Shown one piece after another: positions 37,513 to 38,141 of a DNA stretch of 38,141 nucleotides. Source of the DNA: a virus; the IMG/VR virus record IMGVR_UViG_3300018426_000061, positions 1 to 38,141 of that record; one strand, given 5' to 3'. How positions within the stretch are numbered: position 1 is the stretch's first letter; the number at the start of each line of letters is the position of its first letter. The translations under genes and the position numbers were made by a program. Under the pieces are notes generated by a model, which was not told the DNA's origin, ran no database searches, and saw only the letters and a list, made by a program, of their open reading frames with translations.

Positions 37513-38141
37513 ATGGTTGTAAATGAATATTTAAGAGAGCATTATATGCTACCGATGGATCATCCTATTGCAGTAGAGAACATGCGTAGACATATATCTA
37601 AAGCAGAACTTTATGATGATGTGTTTACAAAAGATGAGCTAGACGACATATGGAAACAATGTTTTAGATCTAATAGACAGCCTCGCATGAATAGAAATGG
37701 CACTGTTTTAGTAGCTGGCGATTTACAAGAAATATATTTTCAATATAAAGAACGTATTGATAGTCTTTTGGGGCCTAAGGCAGAACAATCACCTAGCATA
37801 GGCGGAAATTATTTTATTACACCACAGCAGTATGGCTTGCATAACGATAGTATACGTCCTGAAGATTTTGAGAATACTTACAAGTGGACGCCTTTGAATC
37901 ACGAACGTCGAAAATATACAACATGGAAAAACTTTCTAATGCCACTATGGATTGGCACTCACCATGACGAAGTTGATGGAGGTCAAATAGCTTTCTTTGA
38001 CCAAAGGCATATTGACTGGGCACACGTATATAACGGCGGCGCTCTTGTTCCTAACATAGCAAGTGTTTATAAAATATCGACAGATTACACAGACTTACAA
38101 TTCCATGATGGCAACGGAAATGCTATACCTAAAGAAAACAA
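37513..38141 (+). CDS. 2OG-Fe(II) oxygenase-like protein (3' end outside window)
   Basis: An open frame from ATG 37513, one base after the radical SAM stop, runs 209 codons off the window end. ITPQQYGLHNDSIRP holds a candidate H-x-D iron-binding pair (H110, D112). GGQIAFFDQRHIDWAHVYNG (about 156-175) corresponds to the strand after it in iron/2-oxoglutarate oxygenases of phages. The second iron ligand and the 2OG-binding arginine would lie further on; VYKISTDYTDLQFHDG (about 185-200) could be just ahead of or within that part. Family members hydroxylate proteins, nucleic acids, lipids or sugars. The call is based on motif and context, and the missing end prevents a check. Confidence 0.6.
   Translation, partial: MVVNEYLREHYMLPMDHPIAVENMRRHISKAELYDDVFTKDELDDIWKQCFRSNRQPRMNRNGTVLVAGDLQEIYFQYKERIDSLLGPKAEQSPSIGGNYFITPQQYGLHNDSIRPEDFENTYKWTPLNHERRKYTTWKNFLMPLWIGTHHDEVDGGQIAFFDQRHIDWAHVYNGGALVPNIASVYKISTDYTDLQFHDGNGNAIPKEN

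Noticed and set aside
37817-38023. Minus-strand frame of 68 codons near the window end
   Set aside because: Lies opposite the oxygenase-like gene, which continues the operon on the + strand; no support for a gene on the minus strand.
1-38141. tRNA genes, CRISPR arrays, insertion sequences or attachment sites
   Set aside because: The region is almost entirely coding, and I saw no cloverleaf-type sequence, regular spaced direct repeats, transposase or integrase.

Overview
This window is a late structural region, followed by an accessory cassette, from a T4-like contractile-tailed phage (myovirus). It is most likely a marine one of the cyanophage/pelagiphage type. Four things point that way: the gene order gp5 - gp25 - gp6 - very large structural protein - tail fibres; strong sequence signatures of gp25 and gp6; GATAAATA elements like T4-type late promoters in front of three genes; and an AT-rich composition. 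No photosynthesis genes, tRNAs, integrase or host genes are visible, so the host is uncertain. The AT-richness would suit a SAR11-type host but does not prove it. All genes are on the + strand and are tightly packed, often sharing TAATG or ATGA junctions. No gap exceeds about 60 bases.

Region 1 (1-5636) is the baseplate core: the 3' part of a gp5-like hub/spike gene with no lysozyme domain visible, gp25, and an enlarged gp6 with a serine-rich C-terminal tail. Region 2 (5636-20593) is one uninterrupted 4985-codon gene at the place where T4 has gp7. It encodes a giant mosaic structural protein with carbohydrate-binding-like modules, a split FG-GAP-like beta-propeller, G-x-G-Y...AP repeats and a C-terminal series of beta domains. 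Region 3 (20618-28088) holds the adhesion apparatus. It has a small structural protein, three tail fibre-type genes that share about 210 N-terminal residues but have different C-termini (one a tail-collar domain, one an ADLAEMY-type C-terminal domain), and a pair of paralogous tail proteins with a threefold internal repeat.

Region 4 (28093-38141) begins with a textbook sigma70 promoter (TTGACA-16-TATAAT) whose predicted start lies at the first ATG. It runs through twelve tightly spaced genes: a small unknown protein, two tandem GT-A-like glycosyltransferases, an unknown protein, an 878-residue fusion (two glycosyltransferase-like domains plus a helical repeat plus a methyltransferase-like domain), three poorly characterised proteins (one resembling a diverged cysteine hydrolase), a nitroreductase-like flavoprotein, two radical SAM enzymes and a 2OG-Fe(II) oxygenase-like protein cut by the window end. 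Together these look like a phage-carried sugar or small-molecule modification pathway placed directly after the tail fibre genes. Its substrate cannot be read from sequence alone. This cassette and the architecture of the giant protein are the parts most worth following up.
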